Origin: Branchiostoma lanceolatum
Taxonomy: Eukaryota; Chordata; Leptocardii; Amphioxiformes; Branchiostomatidae
Direction: 5' to 3'
Assembly: GCF_035083965.1 (NCBI RefSeq)
Contig: NC_089726.1
Location: 18,667,501 to 18,731,500, forward strand
Length of the DNA: 64,000 bases
Numbering within the stretch: the stretch's first letter is position 1; the number at the start of each line of letters is the position of its first letter. Of this stretch, positions 21,623 through 33,600 are shown piece after piece. The notes beneath the pieces were generated by a model. The model worked only from the letters and a program-made list of their open reading frames with translations, searched no databases and was not told the origin of the DNA. Made by a program: the position numbers and the translations under genes.

Positions 21623-22861
21623 GCCAAAAACCAAGTAGATGTGCGGTGGTAGCCCTACTAATGGTATTGCAGAAAGTTATACGTACCTTATGTTACATGG
21701 TTCGGATGCTATATTTAAGATGTAGGAACCTATAGGAAAGGCGAATACACCTGACAATAAATCATGCTAATGAGGACCTAATTTGCATAATCTATGCATA
21801 AACTTGTATTTCCCTTACCGTAAAAGCTGCTGATGTCATATTTGAGATGTAGGTACCTTTAGGAAAGGTGAACACACCTGGCCATGAATTTTGCTAATGA
21901 GTACCACATTTGCATAATTTATGCATAAACTTGTATTTTCCTTACCGTAAAAGCTACGGATGTCATATCTGAGATGTAGGTACCATTAGGAAAGGTGAAC
22001 GCACCTGGCCATAAATTATGCTAACGAGGGCCTCGTTTGCATAATTTATGCATAAACTTAAATTTTCCTTAACGTAAAAGCTATGGATGTCATATTTGAG
22101 TTGTAGGTACCTTTAGGAAAGGTGAATACACCTGGCCATAAATTATGCTAATGTGGACCTCATTTGCAGAATTTAGACATAAAATTGTATTTCCCTTACC
22201 GTGAAAGCTATGGATGTCATATTTGAGTTGTAGGTACCTTTAGGAAAGGTGAATACACCTGGCCATAAATTATGCTAATGTGGACCTCATTTGCAGAATT
22301 TAGACATAAAATTGTATTTCCCTTACCGTGAAAGCTAGGGGTGTCATATTTGAGATGTAGGTACCATTAGGAAAGGTCAGAAAACCTGGCCATAAATTAT
22401 GCTAATAAGGGCCCCGTTTGCATAATTTATGCATATTACTGACCGTAAAGGCTACGGATGTCATATTTAAGATGCAGGTACCTTTAGGAAAGGTGAACAC
22501 ACATGTCTATAAATTATGCTAATGCGGAACTCATTTGCATAATTTATGCAAAAAATTGTATTTCCCTTACCGTAGAGGCTACGGATGTCATATTTGAGAT
22601 GTAGGTACCCTTAAAAAAGGTGAATAAACCTGGCTGTAAATTATGGTAACGAGGACCTCATTTTCATGATTTAGGCATGTACTTGTATTTCCCTTACTGT
22701 GAAGGCTACGGATGTCATATTTGAGATGTAGGTACCTTTAGGAAAGGTAAAAAAACCTGGTCATAAATTAATAATGAGTGCCTTAGGCATAATTTATGCA
22801 TCCCTTACCATAAAAGCGGATATCATATTTCAGATGCAGGTACCTTTACGAAAGGTGAACA

Positions 22862-23055
22862 CATCATCATATCGGGCAGCTTGCCCGGACTAAGGCTGCT
22901 CTCTCCCTCCAGGCGTCACGGTCCGCCGTTAGTTGGTCTAGATCTTCATACCTCACCCCTACATCCCCAGCAAGTTGGTCTATGTAGGTCCGTCAGGGTC
23001 GCCCGATACACCGGAGTGCCCATGAGTTGGTGCCCAGAGCAGGTGTTCGCTCTGA
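22862..23055. mobile_element. Nested insertion within the 126-bp array
   Basis: The core repeat is interrupted after GGTGAACACATC and resumes at ACACACCTGACTATAAATT. The about 190 bp between are GC-richer and unrelated to the array. No TIRs are evident; a CATCAT start on the left suggests a LINE tail, but family is unknown. Confidence 0.5.
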
Positions 23056-23109
23056 CACACCTGACTATAAATTATGCTAATGCAGACCTCGTTTGCATAA
23101 TCTGCCATT

Positions 23110-25800
23110 GAGGGTAATTTCTGACCAATAAAAACCAAAACATACATTTTGCAAACTTATTAAAGCTTCCTCCGTAAAATATGATGTCTAGAACTGTCTA
23201 GAACCAATTAGATCATAATGTTGGCAAAAGCGACTAGGTATACTTATTTATTTAGACATTTATTTGATACCAATATATAATGCGAATGCCCGGTAATCAG
23301 ATCTTTGGCCCAGTCAGAAACCGTCATGATTTTGCTTAAGAATTAGCAGTTGACTTACATTCATCACACAATTGTTTATGGAGACAATACAACAGTGTTT
23401 AAACTGAAAATTGACAGATATAGCCACTTTTAATGAAATGTTAACAAGTGTTGACAAAACATACATCGAAATAATCCGCTATCTATGCTATAAATGAAGA
23501 CAGGATTTATTATTGATAATTAATCCTACAAACAAAAAAGCTACTAAGTATTTTAGGTACAGTGCTTTGATACAAAGAGTGTCTTAGTTGCAATTTGGTC
23601 AGCGAAGTATTTTTATAAGATTTATACAGTAGTGCACTAGTACAAACACAAGTAGACAATTACATGTACATATATATTAATTTGAGGACAAAGCTATAAC
23701 ATTAGAGTTTGGAGCAATAGTTCTAAAGAAAATGGAGAGGGAAGGACATTATTCTGCGTTTGGTGTAAATGCGGGCATTCAATTTAACTTTTTGTCGTAC
23801 ATATAACATTAAGATATTTTCACCGTACTGTCCTAAATTTCAACGGCAACAAATCAACAGACATCTCGACAACCATCCACTTTCCAATGAAATGGCCAGT
23901 GAAAACTTATAACACTTGTAAGTTGTAAGGACTACAAGTTTACATACACCTTGCAGAAACAAGTGAGGCCAACTCGAACGTGAATCCCACTACAATGACA
24001 TACTATTATGTAATATCAGGGATACCTGAAAAACAGGCTTCACAGCCTGAGTTGTATTTGCCTGTATAAATAAAATGAAATTAAGTCTGTGGTTTTAGAT
24101 ACATGTCTAACCCAGCATTGGTCAACGTCATTTCTCCGTTGCAAAAATCACATCTGCCAAGTTTCTCCTCTAGTTTTTTTTCCTCGGTGAGTTGATACAA
24201 AGTCTATTTCTCCAAAGCCGCCAGGCAGTCTCAGAAGTCATTCTGCTTGCAGATAACTTACATATTGGAGAGGGACCACCAAATGAACATTGCAACACAT
24301 GGTTAAACCATGAAAAACACACACTTAAAAAACAGTTTACCTATACCCAAGTCCAACTGAAAAGCTAAAATTGCTAGGTTTGTTTGGTTGCAAACAGTGC
24401 GAGGTCCGGCAAATTATATATTGTTTATCTTCATTAGAAACATTTTTAAACAACAAAAAGTCAAAAGGAAAACCCCCAGCACTCCAAAGAGCTACTGCCA
24501 GACGATCATGGCCCGGGTTAGGGGTCAATTACAAAGCTCAACATAGCAAAGGTCACAAATTTCGGCCAGATTTTAAAAGAAAACACATTCTTGTCTTCTC
24601 TCGCTGAAAACTGGACTTTACTTAGCAAAATTTATCCAGGACATATTAATGTCACAAAACACGTCATACATTAAAACGATAATAATGCACGATGGGCTCT
24701 ACTGTGCAACGCAAAAACTGATCCACCTTAATTCCCCTTACAGGACGAATGATGCCTTGCAACAGACGTTAAACATAATTGAGGCAGTGCCAATGTGAAG
24801 GCAAAGCTTTAAAAGTACTAAAACTAAAAACTGGCAGAAACAGATCCTATAATAAAATCCACCAGATGAGGATAATTAAATATAAACACATGCCAAGGTT
24901 GGACAAATAAGCATAGCATACATTGTAAATTCGATAATTAAAAATTATCCATGTTAGGGGTGATACAAGTTATCAAAAGCAAATCTTACATAAATGCACA
25001 TCTATTCTGCGTTCTGTGCTTCGGTATGAACAGTGCCTCAGCTGTACAGAGAAGTATTTCCATAAGATCTATAATAGTTACATTTTATACAATGATAGGA
25101 AATAACATACACTTTAACACAAAACTATAGAGTTTGGCACAATAGTTTCTAACGGAATAGGGGATACGAATCCTGCATTTCGTATAATACATTGTATAAT
25201 TTTTTTAAACAATCCTATCCTAAATGTTACTGAAATAAATGGACCTCTCAACCACCCACTATGCAATGAGATACATACTCGTCAATTTCTCTCGTTCTAA
25301 TAGAAGGGGCCATAAATATACATATACAAATATATACAGAAGTTTTACACATTACAAACTGTTTTCTGCAGAATTATCAAAACGGTATTACTATATGGTT
25401 TTAGATACAGGTCCATCTAACATACAGCTTGAGGCTCAACATACAAAGATTTGTTGAGTTTTCCACTAGTGTCTATTTTTGGATGACATTGATTCAATGC
25501 TAATTTCAGATATGCCTTGCAGAAAAAAAGTAGGACCGACTTGTCCTGACGACCCTAACAAATGTAGGATTATCAACAGTATGTCTTGCCAGATGGCAGT
25601 CCAAAGCCCACATTGTGCGGGAGAATACCCTTGTATGGTTTCTGTTCTGTATGAGCTCTCATATATTGAGATAAGCCAGGCATCACTGCTGTCCCGAACC
25701 AACACGGCTCCTTACCAAAAGTGGGTGTTTTACTCGATGGAAGTCAATAGCCAATCTTTGCAGAGCAGAATAATCACACAGGTCACAATTGTAGGGGTTC
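23110..25800. other. Zinc-finger unit spacer, no gene
   Basis: Positions 23,290-24,130 match 49,310-50,170, and 24,260-25,460 match the first 1.4 kb of the window. Nothing coding is supported. At 25,470-25,800 the minus strand carries worn finger remnants. Confidence 0.55.
24014..24082 (+). mobile_element. Short LINE/SINE 3' tail
   Basis: A small hairpin (CCTG...CAGG) followed by TGTATTTGCCTGTATAAATAAAAT looks like the 3' end of an L2/CR1-type element. The paralog near 50,050 lacks these bases. Too short for confident naming. Confidence 0.4.
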
Positions 25801-26107
25801 TCTCACGTGTTTAGATCAGTTCAGTTCAGTTCATCCTCTTTTTGGAGGTGACACAAGTGTTTCTACAAGTGTTTCCACGTGTTTGGATAAGTCAAGCTTC
25901 TGAACTCTCCTGTGTCCACACTCCCCGCACGTGGTTTCTCACCAGTATGAATTCCTTGATGGCTGTTCAAGTCGGATTTCTGGGATTCACAACAGTCACA
26001 CAGGTCACACATGTGGAGTTTCTCGCAAGTATATGGTCTCACAAGTCTGCATAAATGGAGCTATAAGCTGTCCGGTACCCACACTCCCCACACATGTAGG
26101 TTTCTCA

Positions 26108-26377
26108 TCAATGTTTTACTACTCGATGGTGGTCCAACTGGGATTTTTTGGCAGCAGAACAGCCACAGAGGTCACATTTGAAGGGTTTATCTCCTGTGTG
26201 AGATTTCATATGGTCGGATAAGTGAGACTTCTGAGCTGTCCTGTACCCACACTCCTCACACATGTAGGGTTTCTCACCAGTGTGTTTTACCTGATGGTAG
26301 TCCAAACTGGATTTCAGGACTGCAGAATAGTCACACTGGTCACACTTGTAGAATTTCTCTCCTGTATGAATTCTCAT
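26108..26377 (-). pseudogene. Out-of-frame 3' fingers of copy 5
   Basis: Three good fingers (YSAVLKSSLDYH, YRTAQKSHLSDH, CSAAKKSQLDHH) follow the stop of the upstream frame but in another frame. They are the former 3' part of the array and could only be expressed if the frameshift were absent or bypassed. The segment ends at a stop in place of the usual TGEKP linker. Confidence 0.75.
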
Positions 26378-27267
26378 GTGTTGGGATGTTGTGTTCTGAT
26401 GTGTTGGGCCAAGTTAGACTTCTTAGTAGCTGTGTACCCACACTCCCCACACATGTAGGGTTTCTCACTAGTGTGTTTTACTCGATGGTTGTCTAAAGTG
26501 GATTTCAGTGCTGCAGAATAGTCACACAGGTCACACTTGTAGGGTTTTTCTCCAGTATGAGTTCTCATATGTTGGGATAGGGTATTCTTCCGAGCTGCCC
26601 TGTACCCACACTCCCCACACATGTAGGGTTTCTCACCAGTGTGTTTTACTCGATGGTTGTCCAAGTTGGATTTCTGGGTTGCAGAATAGTCACACAGGTC
26701 ACACTTATAGGGTTTCTCTCCAGTATGAGTTCTCATATGTTTGGATAAGGTAGACTTCTTAGCAGTTCTGTACCAACACTCCCCACACATGTAGGGTTTC
26801 TCTCCAGTATGAGTTCTCACATGCTGGGCTAAGTGAGATTTCTTGGCAGTTCGATACCCACACTTCCCACACATGAAGGGTTTCTCTCCTGTGTGAGATT
26901 TCATGTGGTCGGATAAGTTTGACTTTCTAGCTGTCCTATACCCACACTCCTCACACATGAAGGGTTTCTCTCCTGTGTGACATTTCATATGGTCGGATAA
27001 GGTAGACTTATGAGCTGCCCTGTACCCACACTCCCCACACATGTATGGTTTTTCACCTGTGTGTTTTAGGACATGCCGGTTCAAGTTATATTTGTTACTT
27101 GCTGAATAGTCACACTGATCACACTTGTAGGGTTTGTCTCCTGTATGAGTTCTCATATGTTGGGATAAGTGGCCCCTATTAGCTGTCCTGTACCCACACT
27201 CCTCACACATGAAAGGTTTCTCTTCGGTGTGTTCTTGCTCTTGGCATCCATATTTGGAGTCTGTCAT
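26374..27267 (-). CDS. C2H2 zinc-finger protein, copy 5, truncated by frameshift
   Basis: Leader MTDSKYGCQEQEH (ATG at 27,267; the further upstream start would need GTG), then ten fingers, ending LAQHIRTQHPNT. The ending arises where two finger repeats are joined by a deletion within the repeat ACACATYAGAACACA, which shifts frame. The product of 297 residues could still bind DNA. A conserved TCTTTCAG acceptor lies about 20 nt upstream and a donor-like GAAG/GTAAAT near 27,485, as in copy 3. Confidence 0.75.
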   Translation of the reverse strand: MTDSKYGCQEQEHTEEKPFMCEECGYRTANRGHLSQHMRTHTGDKPYKCDQCDYSASNKYNLNRHVLKHTGEKPYMCGECGYRAAHKSTLSDHMKCHTGEKPFMCEECGYRTARKSNLSDHMKSHTGEKPFMCGKCGYRTAKKSHLAQHVRTHTGEKPYMCGECWYRTAKKSTLSKHMRTHTGEKPYKCDLCDYSATQKSNLDNHRVKHTGEKPYMCGECGYRAARKNTLSQHMRTHTGEKPYKCDLCDYSAALKSTLDNHRVKHTSEKPYMCGECGYTATKKSNLAQHIRTQHPNT

Positions 27268-27279
27268 TACTTTGATCAC

Positions 27280-28522
27280 TTATCTGAAAGATCAGCATTT
27301 GAAAAAAAATTAGTCACAATCAGTATTATGTAATAACTTACATGTACGTATCATACCTGCGTTATCGTAATAATACATCAATGTTACAACATAGAGTAAC
27401 GATGTACTTGCTAGCTGTCAGTATGAACAAAGCACATCTACAGTCCACCCGTTGGGTTGAACCATCATATATGGAGAAAATTTACCTTCTAGTTTAATGA
27501 GCTGCAATATCATGCACTATTTGAAGGTGATCTAAATATTTTGTGAAAACGGTCACAGTGCCCTACTGCAACTTAACATCTATAAGAGACTCAGAATGGA
27601 GGTTTGTCACACACACACACACCCTCCCCAATGCCTGTCAGGCTTCAAACACCTTTGTCACATTGCGTACGGTAACCCCGTTTTTTCAACATGGAAGACA
27701 CTGTTATCCAACACGCGGCTATGCAGCAAGTCTAGCCTATAGAGAGCAAGGTGGCTGTGTATCCAGCACAAGGAACAGTATACATTGTACGTCGTTCTTG
27801 TCTGGCAAAAAGCGAAGTAAAACAAAAAAAAGATTGATGATCGCCACCATTAGCCTAGCCCTGGCACCTTTTCCGGAAAGCCCACCAAAAATTACATGCC
27901 GGCCATATCAAATTTTCATATATGAAACATAATAATTTAAGTTAAACGAACATCAGGTATAACTATGATGCGTTTTTTTTAAATCTGAAGTTGCACCCCT
28001 TCCCCCTCCAAGCCAGCCATCCCAGCCATGTTTTACTGCAACTCTTCTACCATACTGTGAAGGTTGTCAAACTTTCGCCCCCCTCCCCCCTGAGGTGGCA
28101 AACCTTTGTAGTCATAGTACACTGCGAGATCGGAAGATAGCATTATTTGGGACGAAAACAAGCTAGACAAAGAGAAATATTTTCTCCCTAACTGTTCCCT
28201 CGTCTTTAGTACTCACCAAAATGCTGCAAGTAGATCAAATCGCTGGAGAGTTGTGTCAGTCGATCTTTCCTGGGAAAGCGTGTGACCCGGTCGGAGGTCA
28301 GTAGGGGTCAACAGGGTTAAACTTGTTCCTGATTACCCACTGAAGGCAGCAAAGGTTATTCTTGTCAATTCAGTCAAGCCGGGTCCTAACTTTGACAAAC
28401 AAAGCCATAATGTTTACAGAAAATAAATTTTCCACCTTACAATTGGTTATTTAGAGCTTTGACAAGGGGGTCAATTATGTTCTAGGCAAAAACGACTGAA
28501 TATTGCCGAAGCCTGTGTGATC
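27280..28522. other. 5' flank of zinc-finger copy 5
   Basis: Leader intron, putative untranslated exon and spacer matching 14,767-15,950 and, from 28,110, also 61,050 onward. No coding region is supported. Confidence 0.55.
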
Positions 28523-28531
28523 AGATCTTGG

Positions 28532-28722
28532 CGCTTTCTATTATCTATGATTTGATTGCTTTCATACTGGTCCACTTTTGTGTATATATGCATATGATTG
28601 CTCAATTATTTTCTTTTCTTTTCCGATGACCGCGTTGATATAATTTGTATTAACTTGAGTGCACCGCCATCTTGTCAGTATTTTTTATTTATGTTGTTTG
28701 ATAAAAAATAAAATTAAAAAAA
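28532..28722 (+). mobile_element. LINE 3' tail with AGATCTTGG target duplication
   Basis: About 190 bp ending in an A-rich tail (ATAAAAAATAAAATTAAAA) are flanked on both sides by AGATCTTGG (28,523-28,531 and 28,722-28,730). The same sequence without insert is seen at 9,400 and 13,083. The identical insertion is present at 61,500-61,679, so it occurred before that block was duplicated. Confidence 0.8.
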
Positions 28723-29089
28723 GATCTTGGGTCCAAATCAGCCTGAACCAGTCTCGATTTTTCCCCCGAATATCTGCTTGGAGATGACTTACATTCCCCG
28801 CACAGGTTGGGTGATGCCTTGCAACAAACTTTAAAATATGTAAAATGGCCTGCATATATTTATGGAGCCAGTGCCTATGGGGGATGCAAAAAAAAGATTA
28901 TCCACTGAAAATAACCAAGAAGGATTGAAATCATTTTAAACCTCCTTGTCTCACAAGTCTCTGTTATCTTCAAAAAATCGTTTTAGCAAACTAAGGTTTC
29001 CTTCTCATATTTTCGGCAAAAGCAAAGTTCTGCCAGCAGATGTAATACATATTGGAGACATACCGAAAATTTAGTTACGTAGACACATG

Positions 29090-29562
29090 TGCCACCTTGC
29101 TGGATTATATTTCTTCAAAACGTGAATCTTATCAACATAATGTCTTTCCCTTGCCTTCGCACACTAACGTTTTACACTGTTTCTTAGCTTTCTATACAAT
29201 GTGATAAGAGATTTAATTTTGGGAGTAATCTTTGTTCTTTGTCAGTCTTGTGTTTAACCACAGATTTGGTCGGAAAATGAAGGTCAATTCCTGTTTGGAG
29301 AGTTTGGTAGAAAATATTAACTTTACTCTGAATGTCGTGAACACCACAAACTTCTGTCCACGAGTGGGAGGAAATCCACTGTCCGAAAGAGCGGACCTCA
29401 GAGTCTTTTAAAGGGCGACCTTGTTTTAGTATTGATAGATCTGTGATCATGGGGATGCCAAAGTATAGTATTATGATCACTCATTCCCAAAGGTTCTTCA
29501 ACGAGTGGATTTTGATAATAAGATTTTAAATTTGAGATTATGAGGTCAAGAACAAGACAAAA
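29090..29562 (-). mobile_element. LINE endonuclease-region fragment
   Basis: On the minus strand the frames at 29,398-29,664 and 29,184-29,480 together show LDLIISNLKSYYQ, then LGMSDHNTILW with the endonuclease SDH motif, then a stretch typical of the linker between endonuclease and reverse transcriptase of CR1-like LINEs. The two frames overlap and disagree, so it is inactive. Host unit sequence resumes at about 29,563. A second copy is at 62,040-62,515. Confidence 0.7.
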
Positions 29563-30112
29563 TGTATGGTGGGCTCTACTGCGCAACGCAAAGACTGATA
29601 CCCCCTCCCCCCCCCCCACACACACACCAACCACCAACACAGGTTGAATTATGCCTTGCAACAAACTTGAACATTATTAAGGCAAATTGCAATGCAAATA
29701 TGGAGCCATCGTTTAAATATTACTGGAACTGAAAACTGGTAGAAATAGCTACTTTAATGAAATATAAAGATAACATCAAAGCGTTGACAAAGCATAACAC
29801 ATACATCTTATATTCGTCAAATTACCTTTTCCATGTTAGGGATGACACAAGTTATAAGAAGCTTATCTTACATACATGCACATCTATTCTGCATTCTGTG
29901 CTTCTGTATGAAAAGTGCCTTAGCTGAAAGTTGTACAGAGAAGTGTTTTCACAAGACTTATATTAACTACAAGTTATACATTGATAGGAAATTACATGAA
30001 TTTGAACATGAATTCCAATACTTTCAAATGGAATGGGGGAGACAAATGCCGCATTAAGTGTAAAACACATGCCCTTCAATTTTAGATTTTCATACAATAT
30101 CTTAAATGTTAA

Positions 30113-31214
30113 CTAGACTGGCCGTCATTTGCTTTAAGAGCAAATTCAGGATGTTTCGCCCATACTCCTCATGCAAGAAGTGGGAGGTCCAAAAATAACT
30201 CCTGGGCAAATCCAAGTTTCTGCATAATTTATGCAAATGAGGTCCTCATGAGCATAAGTTATGTCCAGGTGCTTTCACCTTTCCTACATGTACCTACATG
30301 TAGAAGATGACATCCACAGCTTTTACAGTAAGGGGAATACAACATCATGCATAAATTATGCAAGTGAGGTCCCCATTAGCATATGTCATGGCCAGGCGTG
30401 TGCACCTTTCCTAAAGCTACCTACATCTCAAATATGACATCTGCAGCTTGTACGGTAAGGGAAATACAAGTTTCAGCATAAATTATGTAAACGAGGTCCT
30501 TATTAGCATAATTTTTGGCCAGGTGCATTCACCTTTCCTAAAGGTACCTACATCTCAAAGATGACATCCGCAGCATTTACGGTAAGGGACATACAACTCT
30601 ATGCATACATTATGCGAATTAGGTCCTCATTAGCATAAGTAATTGTCAGGTGTAGTCACCTTTCCTATAGGTACCTACATCTCAAATATAACATCCGTAC
30701 CATGTAACATAAGGTACATATACCTTTCTGTAATACCATTAGTAGAGGTACCCCCTGACATCTGCTTGGTTTTAAGTCCCAGACATGTAGGAGGGCTTAT
30801 GTTACAGTATGACCTAGTTCTTGCTGGCCCCGACAGAAAATAACCAAAAATTGCATCAAAAAATTGCAAAATAAATCATTTTGAAGTAGTGTATGCCAAA
30901 AACAATAATGGGGTCCTTTGGGTAAATATCCAATGCACAACTAAACCAAATTCCAGGTCCTCAGGTTTCAACACGACGGCACTGGAGGCCATCATGTGCG
31001 ACTTTTGTCTGAAAATGACCAAAAAACCTCCATAAAATCATTTTAAATTTTTAAAGGGTCTAGGGGTATACACGTACTCTATCTGCATACCAAATTTCAG
31101 CTAATTTGGTCGACGGACGACCGAGAAGAAGCGATTTGAAGGTTGGACAGGAGAAGAAGAAGAAGAAGAAGGAGAAGAAACCTTACAAAAACAATATGTT
31201 TTGTTGGCGAAACA
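30113..31214 (+). mobile_element. Helentron/HINE-like element, plus orientation
   Basis: The duplicate block at 63,050-63,065 goes directly from TTAAATGTTAA to AAAAATCAATGAACATCTCG, whereas here 1.1 kb intervenes. The insert has four 126-128-bp core repeats (starting near 30,221, 30,349, 30,477 and 30,603), a GAA-rich tract at 31,151-31,178, and ends with a small hairpin (ATGTTT...AAACAT, 31,195-31,214). No target duplication is visible, consistent with Helentron-type insertion. It inserted after the 28-32 kb and 61-64 kb blocks separated, or was lost from the latter. Confidence 0.65.
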
Positions 31215-31496
31215 TAAAAAAATCAATGAACATCTCGACCATCCACTTTGCGATACATGCTTGTAACTCCCTCTTATTCCAAGAAGGGGCCAGAAATACA
31301 CATACGTGCATACAAATATATACAGAAGTTGTATACAGTAGAAAGTTATCTGTGGAATCATCGAAACAGTATATGGTTTTAGATACAGGTCCGTTTAACA
31401 GTTCTAGGCTGCATGTATAAACATTTGCTAAGTTTTCAACCAGCATCTTGTTTGGATAACAGATCGGATTTCTGGGATTCACAACAGTCACACAGG

Positions 31497-32675
31497 TCAC
31501 ACATGTGGAGTTTCTCGCCAATATAAGGTCTCAGATGTCTGCATATATGGAGCTATGAGCTGTCCTGTAACACTCCCCACACATGTAGGTTTCTCAGCAG
31601 TGTGTTTTACTACTCGATGCTGGTCGAAACTGTATTTCTGTGCAGCAGAATAGTCACACGGGTCACACTTGTAGGGTTTCTCTCCAGTATGACTTCTCAT
31701 GTGTTGGGACAAATTAGACTTCTGGCCTGTCCTGAACCCACTCTCACCAGTATGTGTTCTAGTGTGTCGGACCAAGTGAGACTTCTTAGTAGTTCTGTAC
31801 CCACACTCCCGACACAAAAAGGGTTTCTCTCCTGTATGAGATTTCATATGGTCGGATAAGTGAGACTTTCTAGCTGTCCTGTGAGACCTCATATGGACAG
31901 ACAAGGAATACTTTTTTGCTGTCCAGTACCCACACTCCCCACACATGTAGGGTTTCTCACCAGTGTGTTTTACTCGATGGTTGTCCAAGCTGGATTTCTG
32001 GGCAGCAGAATAGTCACACTGGTCACACTTGTAGGATTTTTCTCCAGTATGAGATTTCATATGTTGGGATAAGTGAGACTTCTGAGCTGCCCTGTACTCA
32101 CACGCTCCGCACTTGTAGGGTTTCTCTCCAGTATGAGTTCTCATATGCTGGGATAAGTGAGACTTCCTAGCGGTTCTGTACCCACACTCTCCACACACGA
32201 AAGGTTTTTCTCCTGTGTGAGATTTTATGTGGTCAGATAAGTGAGACTTATGTGCTGTCCTGTACCCACACTCCCCACACATGTAGGGTTTTTCTCCAGT
32301 GTGAGATTTCATATGGTCGGATAAGTGAGACCTCTGAGCTGCCCTGTACCCACACTCCCCACACATGTAGGGTTTTTCACCAGTGTGAGATTTCATATGT
32401 TCAGATAAGGCAGACTTCTGAGCTGCCCTGTATCCACACTCCCCACACATGTAGGGTTTTTCACCTGTGTGTTTTAGGACATGCCGTTTCAAGTTAGATT
32501 TGATACTGGCAGAATAGTCACACTGATCACACTTGTAGGGTTTGTCTCCTGTATGCGTTCTCATGTGTTGGGATAAGTTAGACTTCCAAGGTGCCGTGTA
32601 CCCACACTCCTCACACATGTAAGGTTTCTCACTGGTGTGTTCTTGCTCTTGGCATCGATATTTGGAATCGGCCAT
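31497..32675 (-). CDS. C2H2 zinc-finger protein, copy 6
   Basis: Predicted nuclear DNA-binding protein of 392 residues starting at ATG 32,675 (MADSKYRCQEQEH). It has eleven complete C2H2 fingers plus two units that have lost their cysteine pair (HRTARKSHLSDH and ESGFRTGQKSNLSQH). The second lesion is shared with copies 1 and 9. The frame ends in the family's frameshift-derived tail. A TCTTTCAG acceptor lies just upstream, and a donor-like GAAG/GTAAAT at about 32,996 would define a 300-bp leader intron that here contains a small MITE. Confidence 0.87.
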   Translation of the reverse strand: MADSKYRCQEQEHTSEKPYMCEECGYTAPWKSNLSQHMRTHTGDKPYKCDQCDYSASIKSNLKRHVLKHTGEKPYMCGECGYRAAQKSALSEHMKSHTGEKPYMCGECGYRAAQRSHLSDHMKSHTGEKPYMCGECGYRTAHKSHLSDHIKSHTGEKPFVCGECGYRTARKSHLSQHMRTHTGEKPYKCGACEYRAAQKSHLSQHMKSHTGEKSYKCDQCDYSAAQKSSLDNHRVKHTGEKPYMCGECGYWTAKKYSLSVHMRSHRTARKSHLSDHMKSHTGEKPFLCRECGYRTTKKSHLVRHTRTHTGESGFRTGQKSNLSQHMRSHTGEKPYKCDPCDYSAAQKYSFDQHRVVKHTAEKPTCVGSVTGQLIAPYMQTSETLYWRETPHV

Positions 32676-32864
32676 AGCCTTGATCACCTGTCTGAAAGAT
32701 TAGCGTTTGACAAATTAGTCACAATCAGTATTTTTAAAATAGCTTATGTGTACTTATCATATCTGCGTTATCATAATAATATATTAATATTACAAAAAAG
32801 AATAAGGCTGTGCTTTCTAGCTGTCAATATTAACAGCTCTACAGTCTACTCGCTGGGTTGAACC

Positions 32865-32968
32865 TAGCCTGAGTACCAGCCAACGTAGTGACCGCTGGCT
32901 CACAAAAAATGTTAGCAAGCGATTTTTTTTAGCCAGCGGTCACTTCAGAGGATGGTACACAGGGTAGG
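32865..32968. mobile_element. 104-bp palindromic MITE, hAT-like target
   Basis: Ends TAGCCTGAGTACC and (minus strand) CTACCCTGTGTACC with an inner inverted AGTGACCGCTGGCT. Flanks TTGAACC and TTCAACC are a 7-8-bp target duplication with one mismatch. The paralog at 27,455 has the single uninterrupted site. It lies in the putative leader intron of zinc-finger copy 6. Confidence 0.75.
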
Positions 32969-33282
32969 TTCAACCAACATATATGGAGAAAATTTACCTT
33001 CAAGTTTCATGAGCTGCAGCATCATGCTTAGTTTGAAGCTTATTGAGTATTTTGTAAAAACGTTCACAGTGCACTACTGCAACTTAACATCTATAAGAGA
33101 CTCAGAGTGGAGGTTTGTCACAGACACCCTCCCCAATGACTGTCAGGCTTCAAACACATTGCGTACAGTAACCCCGTTTTTTCAAACATGGAAGACACTG
33201 TTATCCTCCACGCGGTTTTGCTGAAATCTAGCCTACAGATAGCAAGGTGGCTCTGTATCCATCACAAGCAACAGTATACATT

Positions 33283-33600
33283 GTACACACACAGAGACAC
33301 AAACACACTGTACACGAACAAACACACACACATTGTACAAACATACACATTGTGCAGATGCACACACATTGTACAGACACACACACATTGTACAAACACA
33401 CACACATTGTACAAACACACACACATTGTACAAACACACACACACATTGCACAGACACACACATTGTACAAAAACACACACATTGTACAAACACATACAC
33501 ATTGTACAAACACACACACATTGTACATACACATACACATGGTACACACATACACACACACACACATTGTTCAAACACACACACACAATATGAAATACAC
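33283..33600. repeat. Minisatellite of ACACACATTGTACAA units
   Basis: About eighteen 15 to 19-bp units. It is open in several frames on both strands and so yields long apparent ORFs of Thr/His or Cys/Val composition that I do not regard as genes. Confidence 0.9.

Larger units (their letters stand above)
21478..23105 (-). mobile_element. Helentron/HINE-like element with 126-bp core repeats
   Basis: A (TTC)n tract is followed by a unique stretch (about 21,622-21,700) and then about ten copies of a roughly 126-bp unit with the words GTAGGTACCTTTAGGAAAGG and ATTTGCATAATTTATGCAT. The same arrangement occurs in the opposite orientation at 30,113-31,214 with four core copies. A simple-repeat block, a tandem core and a hairpin end are the architecture known from DINE-1 and bivalve pearl elements. 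Assignment to that group is an inference. Confidence 0.6.

Noticed and set aside
21340-21735. Poly-Glu, poly-Arg, poly-Ser and poly-Phe frames
   Set aside because: Artefacts of the pure TTC microsatellite.
21690-23105. CRISPR-like array
   Set aside because: The 126-bp repeats are contiguous, without unique spacers, in a eukaryotic sequence.
31602-32497. Plus-strand frames rich in THTPHTCRVS and similar antisense frames over every zinc-finger array
   Set aside because: They are the complement of finger linkers and recur wherever a minus-strand array lies.
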